Of a stretch of 64,000 nucleotides of DNA, positions 1-9,051 are shown in pieces. The position numbers were made by a program, and so were the translations under genes. The notes below the pieces were generated by a model. The model was not told where the DNA came from, ran no database searches, and saw only the letters and a list, made by a program, of their open reading frames with translations. Where the stretch lies: the NCBI RefSeq assembly GCF_018127965.1, contig NZ_CP072349.1, positions 500,001-564,000 of the forward strand. The letters run 5' to 3'. Origin of the DNA: Prevotella melaninogenica (GTDB taxonomy: Bacteria > Bacteroidota > Bacteroidia > Bacteroidales > Bacteroidaceae). Positions within the stretch are counted from its first letter, which is position 1. Each line of letters starts with the position of its first letter.

Positions 1-148
1 TGGATAAGCGCTGAAAGCATCTAAGTGCGAAGCCAGCCGCAAGATGAGAACTCCTCATAAGGGTCGTCATAGACGATGACGTTGATAGGGTGTAGGTGTA
101 AAGACGGTGACGTCAAAGCCGAGCACTACTAATTGCCCGAAACTTTCT
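1..148 (+). rRNA. rrl: 23S ribosomal RNA, 3' end (partial)
   Basis: The window opens inside the last ~150 bases of a 23S rRNA. The conserved stretch with GCTGAAAGCATCTAAG (from base 10) and the GTACTAAT-like closing arm near 125-135 are typical of domain VI. The 5' part lies outside the window. A 5S gene follows about 230 bases later, so this is the end of an rRNA operon. The exact 3' end is estimated. Confidence 0.93.
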
Positions 149-151
149 TCG

Positions 152-186
152 GGTCTCCCGCCTCCAAAGTTTGGAGTGCGGGGACC
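152..186 (+). other. strong hairpin just after 23S rRNA
   Basis: GGTCTCCCGC (152-161) pairs with GCGGGGACC (178-186), and CTCCAAA (162-168) pairs with TTTGGAG (170-176), giving a nearly unbroken stem. No T-run follows, so it is more likely a processing or protective structure of the 23S-5S spacer than a terminator. The rest of the spacer (187-381) shows no gene. Confidence 0.5.
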
Positions 187-381
187 AGTGACTCAGACTT
201 TGAGCTGTGTATTCTTCTTGAAGGAGAAAAGTTCTATATGTTTTGCTTGTGGAAATACGTCACCTTATACGGCTGACAGCAATCAGTAGAGAAATTAAAT
301 CTTGTCTACTTGAGAGCGAGAACTTAAGAGATATACGCAAAGTATATGTAACTTTAAGTAAAGTCATCCGAAAGAAATATC

Positions 382-490
<109 letters not shown>

Positions 491-498
491 CTTTTACG

Positions 499-534
499 AG
501 AGCCTTGAAGAGAAATCTTTAAGGCTCTTTTTTT
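499..534 (+). terminator. rRNA operon terminator
   Basis: AGAGCCTT (499-506) and AAGGCTCT (521-528) form a stem with an extra GAAG/CTTT inner part, followed by a run of seven or more T. It closes the rRNA operon. Confidence 0.85.
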
Positions 535-562
535 GTTGATAGGAGGTGGGTGACGGGTGATG

Positions 563-680
563 AGTGTTGGGTGTTGGGTGTTGATGAAGTGTTGAGAGGA
601 GGGAAGCTGGGATATTATGGGCGAATAGGGTAATAGGGCTAATAAGGCTTATTAGGCGAATAGGGCTTATTGGGCTAATT
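563..680. repeat. GTGTTGG microrepeat and R5 (GGCTAATAA) repeat
   Basis: At 563-583 the unit GGGTGTT occurs three times in a row. At 619-680 imperfect 9-base units of the R5 type (GGCTAATAA / GGCTTATTA, with variants such as GGGCGAATA) are repeated on both strands. R5 recurs at about 5150, 39572, 41574 and 46527. No credible gene lies between 535 and 737. Confidence 0.6.
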
Positions 681-737
681 AAGTAATATAGGCTCATAAT
701 TTACAATATTTTTTTTATCGTTTCGTTATATCTTTAT

Positions 738-1904
738 ATGCAGTGGACTGATAGAATTCGTCAGGTAAAGATATTTCTGGTGGTTGCAGCAATTCTTATT
801 GCTGTGGCTTCTTTGCTTGTATCTCGCTCTTTGACACATGATTTGTCAGAGCAGGAAAGGAGTAAGATGCAAGTTTGGGCAGAAGCAATGAAATCGCTTA
901 GTGCTGCGGATGAGAACACCGATCTTAGTCTTGTTTTGAAGGTGTTAGATGAGAATCACACTATACCTGTTGTTGTTTTGGATAATGATGGGGCTGTAAC
1001 AGAATACCGTAACATCATTATTAAAGCGCGTAATGCAGAGGATAGCGTTAATTACGTTACTTCTTTAGGTCAACAACTGAAAGCATCAGGTCAGGTTATT
1101 CGTATCTCTTTGAGTAAGAATCATAATGATTATATAGATGTATGCTATGATGATTCATTGATGTTAAAGCGTATTGCGCTTTATCCCTATGTACAATTAG
1201 GTGTTGTTATGCTATTTGTTATTGTAGCTATTTTTGCCTTATTGACATCAAAACGTGCAGAGCAAAACAAAGTATGGGTTGGATTAAGTAAGGAAACGGC
1301 TCACCAGTTAGGTACTCCTATCTCCTCTCTTATGGCATGGACAACAATTTTGAAGGAAACATATCCTGACGATGAACTCCTGCCAGAGATGGATAAAGAC
1401 GTGAAACGTTTACAGCTTATTGCTGATCGCTTTTCAAAGATTGGTTCCGTTCCAGAGCCAGTCCCATCCAGTCTTAATGAAGTTCTCAATCATGTTGTTG
1501 ACTATATGGATCGTCGTACATCAAAGAAAATAGAGATGAAGACGGAATTGCCAGCAGATGATATAATTATTAATATGAATGCCTCACTCTTTGAGTGGGT
1601 AATCGAGAACCTCTGTAAGAATGCTGTTGATGCGATGGGAGGAAAGATCGGTAGTATTACACTTCGTTTAGAAGAGACAGACAAGCGTGCTATTGTAGAG
1701 GTGAGCGATACAGGAAAGGGTATTAAAAAGAAAGACATAAGAAACGTTTTTCGTCCAGGCTTTACTACTAAGGAACGAGGTTGGGGCTTAGGTTTGAGTC
1801 TTGCAAAGCGTATTGTTGAGGAATATCATCATGGTAAGATATATGTGAAAAGTTCGGAAGTAGGGAGGGGGACAACTTTTCGCATAGAACTTCGCAAAGC
1901 GTAA
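738..1904 (+). CDS. orphan membrane sensor histidine kinase
   Basis: 388 residues. A membrane segment at ~10-29 and a second at ~151-170 enclose a small extracytoplasmic sensor region of about 120 residues. The H-box KETAHQLGTPISSL puts the phosphorylated histidine at about 189. The ATPase part follows: N-box ENLCKNAVDAM (~293), G1 DTGKGI (~323) and G2 GWGLGLSLAKRIV (~347). This is the HisKA plus HATPase_c layout of two-component sensors. No response regulator gene is adjacent, so the partner is unknown. A -7-like TATCTTTA sits directly before the ATG (729-736), which would imply a leaderless mRNA or a later start. The signal sensed cannot be read from sequence. Confidence 0.88.
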   Translation: MQWTDRIRQVKIFLVVAAILIAVASLLVSRSLTHDLSEQERSKMQVWAEAMKSLSAADENTDLSLVLKVLDENHTIPVVVLDNDGAVTEYRNIIIKARNAEDSVNYVTSLGQQLKASGQVIRISLSKNHNDYIDVCYDDSLMLKRIALYPYVQLGVVMLFVIVAIFALLTSKRAEQNKVWVGLSKETAHQLGTPISSLMAWTTILKETYPDDELLPEMDKDVKRLQLIADRFSKIGSVPEPVPSSLNEVLNHVVDYMDRRTSKKIEMKTELPADDIIINMNASLFEWVIENLCKNAVDAMGGKIGSITLRLEETDKRAIVEVSDTGKGIKKKDIRNVFRPGFTTKERGWGLGLSLAKRIVEEYHHGKIYVKSSEVGRGTTFRIELRKA

Positions 1905-1924
1905 AGGTCAATTTGGTGGATTTC

Positions 1925-2005
1925 TTTTCATGAGAATAATTATTTTTCTTCATGAAAATAAATATTTCCGTTTATGAAGAAAAATATTTATTTACGTGAA
2001 AATAA
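1925..2005. repeat. R7: TTTCATGAAGAAAAATATT-type inverted repeats
   Basis: The spacer 1905-2258 holds several copies of TTCATGAAAATAAATATTT-like sequence in both orientations. The same set of motifs recurs at 13226-13315 after lptB. The units are AT-rich and can form hairpins. No reading frame in this spacer looks coding. Confidence 0.55.
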
Positions 2006-2214
2006 TTCAGCTTTTATAATCATATATTTCTGATTTTATTACTAATAGGGCATCAGATGAGTGAAGAAAACAACGTTGTTTATATGCTCGACACATTAAG
2101 AAAATGCCTTAATTTTTTAATGATAGTGCAATGCAAGAGTCCATTTCATATTATGTAGAAGAAATAGAGCATAAATCATCTTACAATAGATGTTCTCACT
2201 TTTTTTACTTATAA

Positions 2215-2248
2215 TTTGCTTATAATCAGAAAAATATTCGTAACTTTG
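2215..2248 (+). promoter_or_regulatory. promoter for DUF177-rpmF-fabH
   Basis: TTTG at 2215-2218 and TAACTTTG at 2241-2248, 22 bases apart, match the Bacteroidetes -33/-7 consensus. Transcription should begin near 2254, giving a leader of only about 5 bases before the ATG at 2259. Confidence 0.7.
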
Positions 2249-2258
2249 CAACCCAATT

Positions 2259-2777
2259 ATGGACTTAGAAACCCTTAAAATAGATTTGAAGGGTCTGGAA
2301 GAAGGTGTAAATCACCTTGAGTTCGACCTGGATGACGCTTACTTTAAGGCAGTTGACGCTCCTGAAGTGAGTCAAGGACGTGTGCATGTATCTCTTGATA
2401 TTGTGCGCACAGGAGATGATTTCTTTACCCTTGATTTCCATGAGGCAGGTACGGTAATGGTTCCGTGCGATATATGTCTCGACCCAGTAGAGCAGCCAAT
2501 AGGGACAACACAACGTCTCGAAGTTAAGTTAGGAAAAGAAAACTCAGAAGAGGACGACCTTGTGACGGTGGCCGAGGACGAAGGAATACTCGATGTTGCA
2601 TGGTACCTCTACGAATTCATAGCTCTCGCAATCCCTATCAAGCATGTGCATGCACCTGGAAAATGCAACCCTGCTATGGTACGAGCTCTTGAGGAGTATT
2701 CTGCCGCCCGAAGCGGTGAGGAAGACGAGCAGGCGATGGATCCGCGCTGGGAAGCTCTATTAAAATTGAAAAAATAA
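2259..2777 (+). CDS. DUF177 / YceD-type protein (23S rRNA accumulation)
   Basis: 172 residues, directly upstream of rpmF, which is the classical position of the YceD/DUF177 family. The family motif with two cysteines is visible as VPCDICLDPVE (about residue 70), followed by acidic stretches and a C-terminal AMDPRWEALLKLKK, very characteristic of DUF177 (DPRW-x-L-x-L). In E. coli and plants this family is needed for normal 23S rRNA accumulation. It is a soluble cytoplasmic protein. The start is set by the short-leader promoter just upstream. It is probably cotranscribed with rpmF (22-base gap). Confidence 0.88.
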   Translation: MDLETLKIDLKGLEEGVNHLEFDLDDAYFKAVDAPEVSQGRVHVSLDIVRTGDDFFTLDFHEAGTVMVPCDICLDPVEQPIGTTQRLEVKLGKENSEEDDLVTVAEDEGILDVAWYLYEFIALAIPIKHVHAPGKCNPAMVRALEEYSAARSGEEDEQAMDPRWEALLKLKK

Positions 2778-2799
2778 AATATTAAACGTTTAAAGAATT

Positions 2800-2985
2800 A
2801 TGGCACATCCAAAAAGAAGACAGTCAAAGACTCGTACACTCAAGAGAAGAACTCACGATAAGGCAGTAGCTCCTACATTGGCTTTATGCCCTAACTGTGG
2901 TGCTTATTATGTTTATCACACAGTTTGCCCAACTTGTGGTAACTATCGTGGTAAGGTTGCTGTCGTAAAGGAAACAGCTGAGTAA
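2800..2985 (+). CDS. rpmF: 50S ribosomal protein L32
   Basis: 61 residues beginning AHPKRRQSKTRTLKRRTHD after the initiator Met, the L32 signature. Four cysteines in two CPNCG/CPTCG pairs (residues ~29-49) form a zinc ribbon, so this is the zinc-binding form. L32 is part of the large subunit near the exit tunnel. Gene order DUF177-rpmF-fabH is common in bacteria. plsX, often between rpmF and fabH, is absent here. The gap to fabH is only 2 bases. Confidence 0.97.
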   Translation: MAHPKRRQSKTRTLKRRTHDKAVAPTLALCPNCGAYYVYHTVCPTCGNYRGKVAVVKETAE

Positions 2986-2987
2986 GC

Positions 2988-4007
2988 ATGAGTAAGATTA
3001 ATGCGATTATAACAGGTGTCGCAGGTTACGTGCCAGACTATGTCCTCAACAATGAGGAATTGTCTCGCATGGTTGATACTAATGATGAGTGGATTACCAC
3101 TCGTACAGGTATCAAGGAACGCCGAATCCTCACCGAAGAGGGACTCGGTACTTCCTATATGGCCCGCAAGGCAGCAAAGCTCCTGATGACAAAGACAGGT
3201 GCTGATCCAGACAGTATTGATGCTGTTGTTGTTGCTACAACGACTCCTGACTATCCGCATCCTTCAACAGCTTCTATCGTATTAGGAAAGCTTGGATTGA
3301 AGAATGCCTTCGCATTTGACTTAGCTGCTGCATGTTGTGGCTTCATGTATGCACTCGATGTTGCCTGCAATATGATCCAAAGTGGTCGTCACAAGCGTAT
3401 CATTGTTATTGGTGCTGATAAGATGTCAGCTATTACTGATTATCGTGATCGCGCAACTTGTCCACTTTTCGGTGATGGTGCAGGTGCTGTGATGTTAGAG
3501 GGTACAACCGAGGAAGGCGTTGGTATGATTGATTCTTATCATCGCACAGACGGTAAGGGACTTCCATTCCTCCATATCAAGGCAGGTGGTTCTGTATGTC
3601 CTTCTTCAAGCTTTACAATTGATCATCGTTTGCATTACACTTACCAAGAGGGACGCACCGTCTTCCGTTATGCTGTTACAGCGATGGGTGACGACTGTGC
3701 TGCACTTTTGGAGCGCAATGGCTTGACTCAAGATGATGTTGATTACGTAGTTTGTCATCAGGCAAACCTTCGTATCATCGAGGCTGTTGCAAAACGCATT
3801 GGAGTTCCAATGGAGAAGGTATTGGTTAACATTCAGCGTTATGGTAATACCAGTGCTGCTTGTATGCCACTTGTTCTTTGGGATTTTGAGTCACAGCTGA
3901 AGAAGGGTGATAATATCATTTTCACCGGCTTTGGTGCAGGTTTCGTTAATGGCGCATCTTACTTTAAGTGGGCTTATGACGGTGACGCTGCTGCGGTTAA
4001 GAAATAA
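2988..4007 (+). CDS. fabH: 3-oxoacyl-ACP synthase III (KAS III)
   Basis: 339 residues, the usual FabH length. The enzyme condenses acetyl-CoA or branched acyl-CoA with malonyl-ACP to start fatty acid synthesis. The catalytic triad is visible: Cys116 in AAACCGF, His257 in VCHQANLRII and Asn287 in RYGNTSAA. The N-terminal segment NDEWITTRTGIKERR is also typical. In Bacteroidales, which make iso/anteiso fatty acids, FabH often prefers branched primers, but specificity is not readable here. It is last in the DUF177-rpmF-fabH transcript and is followed by a terminator. Confidence 0.95.
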   Translation: MSKINAIITGVAGYVPDYVLNNEELSRMVDTNDEWITTRTGIKERRILTEEGLGTSYMARKAAKLLMTKTGADPDSIDAVVVATTTPDYPHPSTASIVLGKLGLKNAFAFDLAAACCGFMYALDVACNMIQSGRHKRIIVIGADKMSAITDYRDRATCPLFGDGAGAVMLEGTTEEGVGMIDSYHRTDGKGLPFLHIKAGGSVCPSSSFTIDHRLHYTYQEGRTVFRYAVTAMGDDCAALLERNGLTQDDVDYVVCHQANLRIIEAVAKRIGVPMEKVLVNIQRYGNTSAACMPLVLWDFESQLKKGDNIIFTGFGAGFVNGASYFKWAYDGDAAAVKK

Positions 4008-4032
4008 AAACTTTAAGTTATCATATAAAAAA

Positions 4033-4070
4033 GCGCATCTTTCTTTTCTTATAAGATAGGTGCGTTTTTT
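4033..4070 (+). terminator. terminator after fabH
   Basis: CGCATCT (4034-4040) pairs with AGGTGCG (4058-4064) with one wobble, and six T follow. A run of A before the stem would let it act weakly in the other direction. Confidence 0.75.
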
Positions 4071-4194
4071 CGTTAAAGGGATTAGGGGCGTAGCATGGTA
4101 GGACATTTCCACCTCTCCTTTCTCCTCTTATAATTATAACAGAACTTTTCAAACATTCCTTCCTGTGGGAGGAAATAGTGGGTGAATAGATTAT

Positions 4195-5076
4195 ATGCAT
4201 AAAGCTGGATTTGTAAATATCGTTGGTAATCCGAATGTCGGAAAGAGTACGCTGATGAATCAACTCGTCGGTGAGAAACTCAGTATTGCCACGTTTAAGG
4301 CACAGACAACGCGCCATCGTATTATGGGAATTGTCAATACAGAGGATACCCAGATAGTATTTTCAGACACACCGGGTGTACTGAAACCAAACTATAAGAT
4401 GCAGGAGATGATGCTCCAGTTCTCTGAATCTGCTTTGGCAGATGCCGATATCTTGCTTTATGTAACAGATGTTGTTGAAGACCCAGAGAAGAATATGGAC
4501 TTCTTGGAGAAGGTTTCTAAGATGTCAATTCCTGTCATCCTTCTGATTAATAAGATTGATGAGAGCGACCAGAAAACACTTGGTAAGCTCGTAACAAAGT
4601 GGCATGGACTGTTGCCTAATGCAGAGATACTCCCTATTTCGGCTAAGAATAAGTTTGGAGTAGATATTCTTTTGAAGCGTGTTCACGAACTGTTACCAGA
4701 GAGTCCAGCTTTCTTTGATAAAGACCAGTTGACAGATAAGCCAGCTAAGTTCTTCGTATCAGAGATTATTCGTGAGAAGATTCTGCGCTATTATGATAAG
4801 GAAATCCCTTATTCTGTTGAGGTTGTTGTTGAACGTTTCAAGGAAGATGATCGTCAGATTCACATCAGTGCTATCATTTACGTGGAACGTAGCAGCCAGA
4901 AAGGAATTATTATTGGCCATCAGGGTATGGCACTTAAGAAGGTGTCTACCGAAGCGCGTAAGAGCTTGGAGCGTTTCTTTGATAAGAAGATCTTCCTTGA
5001 GACTTTCGTGAAAGTGGATAAGGACTGGCGCAACTCACAGAAGGAGTTGAAACACTTTGGTTATAGTCCAGAGTAA
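4195..5076 (+). CDS. era: GTPase Era (30S assembly)
   Basis: 293 residues. The N-terminal G domain has G1 GNPNVGKST (residues ~10-18), G2 around TTRHR, G3 DTPG (~58-61) and G4 NKID (~121-124). The C-terminal ~100 residues form the KH domain with GHQGMALKKVSTEARKSLE. Era binds the 3' end of 16S rRNA and monitors 30S maturation. It sits between fabH and a second GTPase, der. A G/T-rich hairpin (TTCCTTCC...GGAGGAA, ~4161-4180) lies in the leader. No clear ribosome binding site precedes the ATG, as is usual in Bacteroidetes. Confidence 0.96.
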   Translation: MHKAGFVNIVGNPNVGKSTLMNQLVGEKLSIATFKAQTTRHRIMGIVNTEDTQIVFSDTPGVLKPNYKMQEMMLQFSESALADADILLYVTDVVEDPEKNMDFLEKVSKMSIPVILLINKIDESDQKTLGKLVTKWHGLLPNAEILPISAKNKFGVDILLKRVHELLPESPAFFDKDQLTDKPAKFFVSEIIREKILRYYDKEIPYSVEVVVERFKEDDRQIHISAIIYVERSSQKGIIIGHQGMALKKVSTEARKSLERFFDKKIFLETFVKVDKDWRNSQKELKHFGYSPE

Positions 5077-5084
5077 GGGAAGTC

Positions 5085-5205
5085 TCCCCCAGCCCCTCCA
5101 AAGGAGGGGAGAGCCTAACGGGATAGGCTGGGGAGAGATTTTATTAGCCTTAGTGGGCTAATAAGGCTAATAAGGCTAATAAGGCTCATTGGGCTAATAC
5201 AAAGC
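5085..5205. repeat. R6 hairpin and R5 GGCTAATAA repeat
   Basis: At 5085-5138, CTCCCCCAGCCCCTCC and GGAGGGGAGAG form a nested hairpin of the R6 type. It is followed at about 5150-5205 by four or five consecutive GGCTAATAA units (R5). Both families recur elsewhere in the window. Confidence 0.65.
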
Positions 5206-5237
5206 TAATAGCTTCCTTGATAATAAGAAAATAAATC

Positions 5238-5345
5238 GCCCTGACTGCTTAGTAGGGCACACTCTCGCACAATGCGAGGGCTGGGGAATGGTCATCCTCG
5301 GCAAATATTCATCGGATGCCTGACCACATCCGGCGCCTTTTCATA
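5238..5345. other. compact structured region upstream of der (possible leader RNA)
   Basis: Three adjacent stems can be drawn. GCCCT/AGGGC (5238-5242/5254-5258) is extended by ACT/AGT around a GCTT loop. CTCTCGCA/TGCGAGGG (5262-5269/5273-5280) has a 3-base loop. CGGATG/CATCCG (5313-5318/5327-5332) has an alternative pairing GGTCA/TGACC (5290-5294/5321-5325). The stretch is more GC-rich than its neighbours and has no reading frame. It could be a cis-acting leader of der or a small RNA on either strand. No known riboswitch consensus was recognised. Confidence 0.4.
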
Positions 5346-5397
5346 ATCTTTCAACAGTGTTAGCGCTGAATTATGAGGAGGGAAAAGACCAATATTA

Positions 5398-6711
5398 ATG
5401 GCAAATTTAGTAGCTATTGTGGGACGCCCAAACGTAGGTAAGTCCACACTTTTCAATCGATTAACTCAGACACGTCATGCGATTGTGAGCGATACTGCAG
5501 GTACAACACGCGACCGTCAGTATGGTAAGTGTCAGTGGAACGGACGCGAATTTTCTATTGTTGACACTGGTGGATGGGTTGTTAAATCAGACGATATTTT
5601 TGAAGATGCAATCCGCAAGCAGGTGCTTGTGGCAACGGAAGAGGCTGACCTCGTTCTCTTTGTTGTTGATACTGAAACGGGTATTACCGACTGGGATGAG
5701 GACGTAGCATTGATTCTTCGTCGCACTAAGCTCCCTGTACTCCTTGTTGCAAATAAGGTTGACAACAGCGGTGAGTATTATCAGGCAGCAGAGTTCTATA
5801 AACTCGGTTTGGGAGAGCCTATCTGTATTAGTGCTGCTACTGGTGGTGGAACAGGTGATTTGCTTGATATTCTGCTTGAGAACTTGAAGGATGTACCAGA
5901 GGAGGCTGTTGATCAGGATATCCCTCGTTTTGCAGTCGTAGGTCGTCCTAACGCTGGTAAGTCAAGTATTATCAATGCCTTCATTGGTGAGGACCGTAAT
6001 ATTGTGACCGAGATTGCTGGTACAACGCGCGATAGTATCTATACACGCTATACGAAGTTTGGTTTTGATTTCTATCTTGTTGATACCGCAGGTATCCGTC
6101 GTAAGAACAAGGTGAGCGAAGACTTGGAGTTCTATAGCGTTATGCGTTCTATCCGAAGCATTGAGAACTCTGATGTTTGTATTCTTATGTTGGATGCAAC
6201 ACGTGGTATCGAGGCGCAGGATATGAATATCTTCCAGCTCATACAGCGTAATAACAAGAGTCTTGTTGTCGTTGTGAATAAGTGGGATTTGGTTGAAGAC
6301 AAGAACCAAAAGGTTATTGATACCTTCGAGAATGCTATTCGTAAGCGTATGGCTCCATTCGTTGACTTCCCAATCATTTTTGCTTCAGCACTGACAAAGC
6401 AGCGTATCTTTAAGGTTTTGGAAACTGCGAAAGAGGTATATCAGAACCGCACAATGCATATCGGTACAACGAAGTTGAATGAGGTGATGCTTCCTATCAT
6501 TGAGGCAACGCCACCACAGTCAGTGAAGGGTAAGTACATCAAGATTAAGTATTGCTCACAACTTCCAAACACACAGATTCCTTCTTTCGTGTTCTATGCG
6601 AACCTGCCACAGTATGTTAAGGAGCAGTATCGTCGTTTCTTGGAGAACAAGATACGTGAGAACTGGAACCTGCATGGCTGTCCAATCAATATATTCATTC
6701 GTCAGAAGTAG
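5398..6711 (+). CDS. der: GTPase Der (50S assembly)
   Basis: 437 residues with two tandem G domains, the hallmark of Der/EngA. G1 of domain 1 is GRPNVGKST (~8-16), with DTGG and NKVD. G1 of domain 2 is GRPNAGKSS (~182-190), with DTAGIRRK and NKWD. The C-terminal KH-like domain ends [11 protein letters not shown]. Der is essential for 50S maturation. It is separated from era by 320 bases of repeats and a structured region, so the two GTPases probably have separate control. A lipoprotein gene follows after 17 bases. Confidence 0.96.
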   Translation: MANLVAIVGRPNVGKSTLFNRLTQTRHAIVSDTAGTTRDRQYGKCQWNGREFSIVDTGGWVVKSDDIFEDAIRKQVLVATEEADLVLFVVDTETGITDWDEDVALILRRTKLPVLLVANKVDNSGEYYQAAEFYKLGLGEPICISAATGGGTGDLLDILLENLKDVPEEAVDQDIPRFAVVGRPNAGKSSIINAFIGEDRNIVTEIAGTTRDSIYTRYTKFGFDFYLVDTAGIRRKNKVSEDLEFYSVMRSIRSIENSDVCILMLDATRGIEAQDMNIFQLIQRNNKSLVVVVNKWDLVEDKNQKVIDTFENAIRKRMAPFVDFPIIFASALTKQRIFKVLETAKEVYQNRTMHIGTTKLNEVMLPIIEATPPQSVKGKYIKIKYCSQLPNTQIPSFVFYANLPQYVKEQYRRFLENKIRENWNLHGCPINIFIRQK

Positions 6712-6728
6712 TCGTAGGAGGTATGCCT

Positions 6729-7130
6729 ATGAAGAGAATAATGTTTCCCCTTCTTTTTGCTTTGCCATTTTTATTGTTGGCTTGCAGTAAGAAAAAGGAG
6801 GTAGACCAAGGAGAGTTGGCTGGTCGTGCAGCCAAACTCTACTACGAACAACTGTTGAAAGGTCAGTATGAAGCCTTTTTAGGAGGTGAGAATCGTTCAG
6901 AGAAGTTGCCTGATAGTTATCGAAAGCAACTCTTAACAAACCTCCGTCAGTTTATTGAGCAGCAGAAGAAAGAGCATGAAGGGATTGATTCTGTGTCTTT
7001 GGCTTCATCTGTTTTCTCTGAAAAGGATAGTACAGCCAGTGCCTTTCTGCTGTTTCATTATGGCGACAAGACTACGGAGCAGGTTGTTGTGCCGATGATA
7101 AAGAGGAAAGGTGTGTGGATGATGCGATAG
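6729..7130 (+). CDS. small lipoprotein, NTF2-like (DUF4878-type)
   Basis: About 133 residues. The signal peptide KRIMFPLLFALPFLLLACS ends in a lipobox (LLAC), so the mature protein is lipid-anchored. The remainder, with a helix-rich AAKLYYEQLLKGQYEAFL start and alternating strands at the end, resembles the DUF4878/NTF2-like fold common in Bacteroidales. A strong AGGAGG (about 6717-6722) lies right against an in-frame ATG at 6723, so the second ATG at 6729 has better spacing and is taken as the start. Only 17 bases separate it from der. Function is unknown. Confidence 0.7.
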   Translation: MKRIMFPLLFALPFLLLACSKKKEVDQGELAGRAAKLYYEQLLKGQYEAFLGGENRSEKLPDSYRKQLLTNLRQFIEQQKKEHEGIDSVSLASSVFSEKDSTASAFLLFHYGDKTTEQVVVPMIKRKGVWMMR

Positions 7131-7288
7131 GCATTGTGTGGATAATGGCATGTTTACCTTTAAGGCTGTTTGTACTAATGGAGATTACGGGTCGTCCTGG
7201 CGATAGAAAGTCGGTTTACTCTTAGATTCTTTCGCCTGAGCTGGGGTCTTATTGTCGGACGGATTTCTTGAAGTAGAGAATAAAAAAG

Positions 7289-8539
7289 ATGAAACAAAGC
7301 AAGTATCTCCTTTTGACGCTGCTGCTCATGGTCTTGGGAAGCAGCTGTGATAATCACCGTAAGGTTCCGCAGCAGGAGAATACTGCTGATACGGTTGTTG
7401 CGGTCAAGAAAGACCTGCTAAGTCAGTATGATAAGCAGATTAGAGCCTATTATCAGGACTTGACAAAAGTGTCGGATGGAGGAATCCTTTCTTTTCCGCA
7501 GAAGGCTCAAGTGGAATACACTGATATTGCTGTCGAACTGATTGATGAAGCAATCCGTCGTAAGGGCTATAAACCCGTTGATAACGTGAGGACCAGAGAA
7601 GCTATTCTGAAATATTTTGGTGTTGATGTAAACCAAAGTAATGATGTTCAATTGACGAGAGGCTTCAGAACGTACATCTTTAAGAATGGTAGTGCAACAG
7701 AACGGGCTAAGCAGGAAAAGTCGATGGGTGGTGACAGTTTCGGCGAACAAGAGTATTTCTGGAACAGACTTGTCTATGTGCCAAACTACAATTACATCAT
7801 TACTTCCCCCACAATTGACAGTGCGGTAAAGATAGAGGGACTGCCTGATGATGCCATAGGTAAAAATCACAGGAAAGTAATAAAACGTGGAAAACTCTAT
7901 TTTAACTTCAATGATAGCATATTTTTCAACGAAAACAATTTTATCTTCTATGATAGTAAAGACGCTCTTGAATGGTTGAAGAAGAACGAAGCTGGGTTTC
8001 TCATAGACCTGCTGCGTGAGTATGGATATGACAAGAACGAAGAAATAAATAAGTTAGTAATGGCTAACATGTTGAAAGAATATACTGACGTTAATGCCCC
8101 TTGGATTCTTGACAATACTTTAGCCAGTAAAAGAAAGGCGAAGCACGCAAAAGTTGAAATCAGAAAAGGACTTTTGAAAAGTATCTTGAAACTACCTGCA
8201 ACAGAAGAAAATATGGAGTGGATAAGGCTCTTCAATGATTATATAGACTATCTGTTGAATATAGAGGAGCAAAAACTTCCTATGTGGATGACTGAATTTA
8301 CGAAGGAAGAACGCTATAAGGTTGCAGCCTATCTGTGTTATTATCTCTATAAGTTCAGTAAGAAGTATGACCGAGAGGATACTTCTCTCCTTGGGCACGA
8401 GCTCTATTACAACGATTCTTTCCGCAACTATATTGATAGCCGGCATTATTTTAGTCTCCCTGGTTTTGAAGCACTATGTGACAAAGTTTATGAGGAGTAT
8501 GATGTGGATGTGAAGAATAAAGCAAACTATGATGAATGA
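7289..8539 (+). CDS. lipoprotein of unknown function
   Basis: 416 residues. The N-terminus has Lys residues, a hydrophobic core (LLLTLLLMVLG) and a lipobox ending GSSC at about residue 20, so it is a predicted lipoprotein. The mature part is charged, rich in Lys, Tyr and Asn, and has no motif I recognise. A segment near residues 150-170 (YVPNYNYIITSP) suggests beta structure. It is separated from the preceding lipoprotein by 158 bases without a recognised gene. It may be surface exposed, but no polysaccharide-utilisation partners are adjacent. Confidence 0.7.
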   Translation: MKQSKYLLLTLLLMVLGSSCDNHRKVPQQENTADTVVAVKKDLLSQYDKQIRAYYQDLTKVSDGGILSFPQKAQVEYTDIAVELIDEAIRRKGYKPVDNVRTREAILKYFGVDVNQSNDVQLTRGFRTYIFKNGSATERAKQEKSMGGDSFGEQEYFWNRLVYVPNYNYIITSPTIDSAVKIEGLPDDAIGKNHRKVIKRGKLYFNFNDSIFFNENNFIFYDSKDALEWLKKNEAGFLIDLLREYGYDKNEEINKLVMANMLKEYTDVNAPWILDNTLASKRKAKHAKVEIRKGLLKSILKLPATEENMEWIRLFNDYIDYLLNIEEQKLPMWMTEFTKEERYKVAAYLCYYLYKFSKKYDREDTSLLGHELYYNDSFRNYIDSRHYFSLPGFEALCDKVYEEYDVDVKNKANYDE

Positions 8540-8689
8540 AAATGGTAATCTTTCCATTTGCTTTTGTTGACAGAATTGTAAACCCGATTCTTTCTAAGTA
8601 TGTGGGACTTTGCGTCTGTGTCGGTCTTATGGGAGAATCGTTTTTGTCCTGTTTTTTCTTTCCTTCATTTTCAATCTACGCTCTCTTGC

Positions 8690-8895
8690 ACTTCAATTAA
8701 GGCTTAATTGCGGTTCAAAAGGGCGTTAATTGAAGCTCAATTAAGGCTTAATTGAAGTCCAATTAAGCACCTTTTTCACACGACTTTGTAACTAATTGAT
8801 TTACTGCTGGTTGTAAACTTGCTTTTTACATATGTTTTTCCTTTGTTTGCAGATGATTTATTCGAAATTATGTAATGATTTTTCAAAACCCTATC
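8690..8895. repeat. R1 core, partial copy
   Basis: AATTAAGGCTTAATTG-type inverted pairs, then GTCCAATTAAGCACCTTTT and a tail TATGTAATGATTTTTCA. The same core is found at 43985-44175 and 58290-58485 inside full R1 elements. The outer GGTTCTTCC ends are not clear in this copy. The gap 8540-9131 holds only this, an R2 fragment and a terminator. Confidence 0.6.
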
Positions 8896-8913
8896 TATGT
8901 TGGGTATGGTCTC

Positions 8914-9021
8914 CTCTTGTCCTTCTAACTTTACGTAGCTGATACGCCTTCGTTACAAAGACAGACAATCTGCTCGACAATAAAACAAAACCTGTTCAGG
9001 CTCAAATGATTGGTTTGCGGT
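8914..9021. repeat. R2 fragment
   Basis: This stretch, running from CTTGTCCTTCTAACTTTACG to CTCAAATGATTGGTTTGCGG, aligns with the right half of the R2 elements at 37977 and 52629 (shared ACAATCTGCTCGA and AATAAAACAAAA). The left half is missing. Confidence 0.6.
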
Positions 9022-9051
9022 TGGCTTTATCGGACAACAACAGAAATCGAT

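Noticed and set aside
107..289. 60-residue open frame after 23S rRNA
   Set aside because: It overlaps the 23S end and the spacer hairpin; composition is that of rRNA spacer, with no promoter of its own.
494..697. 67-residue minus-strand frame (ISPISPIRLISLISPI)
   Set aside because: Produced by the R5 and GTGTTGG repeats; the periodic peptide is a translation of the 9-base unit.
5230..5345. SRP RNA, RNase P RNA, tmRNA or a known riboswitch upstream of der
   Set aside because: Conserved cores of these RNAs (such as the GGAAG tetraloop region of SRP RNA or the GAGGAAAGTCC of RNase P) are missing; left as an unassigned structured region.
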